DNA of 5,182 nt, taken from contig JACQGV010000051.1 in assembly GCA_016199375.1 (NCBI GenBank), forward strand, positions 1 to 5,182. The letters run 5' to 3'. This document shows, piece by piece, positions 5,167 to 5,182 of this stretch. The stretch is from Chloroflexota bacterium. Its GTDB lineage: Bacteria > Chloroflexota > Dehalococcoidia > SHYM01. How positions within the stretch are numbered: the stretch's first letter is position 1; the number at the start of each line of letters is the position of its first letter. A program made the translations under genes and the position numbers. Below the pieces are notes generated by a model. It worked only from the letters and a program-made list of their open reading frames with translations. It was not told where the DNA came from and made no database searches.

Positions 5167-5182
5167 GTGGACATCAGTACCA
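5167..5182 (+). CDS. Possible start of a divergent gene leaving the window
   Basis: A GTG at 5167-5169 opens a frame (GTG GAC ATC AGT ACC...) that runs off the right edge. It is preceded by GGGAAGG (5155-5161) at a five-base distance and by an extended -10 motif at 5130-5138. Only five codons are visible, so no function can be suggested, and the call rests on the start signals alone. An in-frame alternative beginning at the ATG at 5054 is open for 43 codons but has an unremarkable protein sequence and would place the promoter motif inside the gene. Confidence 0.3.

Overview
The window is GC-rich bacterial DNA. It holds three complete genes on the minus strand, the 3' end of one plus-strand gene at the left edge, and possibly the first codons of another plus-strand gene at the right edge. 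The two lipoproteins have long Pro/Thr/Ala linkers directly after the lipidated cysteine. Together with the stand-alone SCP2-type thiolase and the flavin-reductase-like protein, this resembles uncultured Chloroflexota (Dehalococcoidia or SAR202-like). That placement is an inference from style, because no marker gene is present.

Left edge (1-350): the C-terminal end of a flavin reductase-like (FMN-binding split barrel) protein on the plus strand. It converges on the minus-strand genes. The 331-base gap between them (351-681) has no convincing gene but is dense in inverted repeats: one hairpin followed by a T-run on the minus strand (probable terminator of the minus-strand unit) and three perfect GC-rich palindromes that look like dispersed repeat elements.

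Centre (682-3664): a family 5 ABC transporter substrate-binding lipoprotein (peptide/nickel/oligopeptide type), followed 67 bases downstream by an SCP2/lipid-transfer-type thiolase. The binding protein has a clear promoter with a perfect TATAAT box. The thiolase is either co-transcribed with it or read from a weak promoter buried in a palindrome in the gap.

Right (3801-5046): a surface lipoprotein I cannot name. It has two tandem copies of a roughly 125-140-residue unit whose second half resembles the divergent InlB B-repeat type of extracellular domain. It has its own TTGACG/TACATT promoter and an approximately 80-base leader that can fold. At the right edge an extended -10 box, a purine-rich ribosome site and a GTG suggest a divergent plus-strand gene leaving the window.

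The genes do not form one obvious pathway. The coherent theme is import and degradation: a solute-capture lipoprotein feeding a cytoplasmic thiolase. The repeat lipoprotein is probably an independent surface protein. The most interesting points are a possible long-range anti-Shine-Dalgarno pairing between the lipoprotein 3' end and the binding-protein ribosome site, the tandem repeat lipoprotein with its paired cysteines, and the palindrome cluster. I see no clear evidence of a wholly new multi-gene system.
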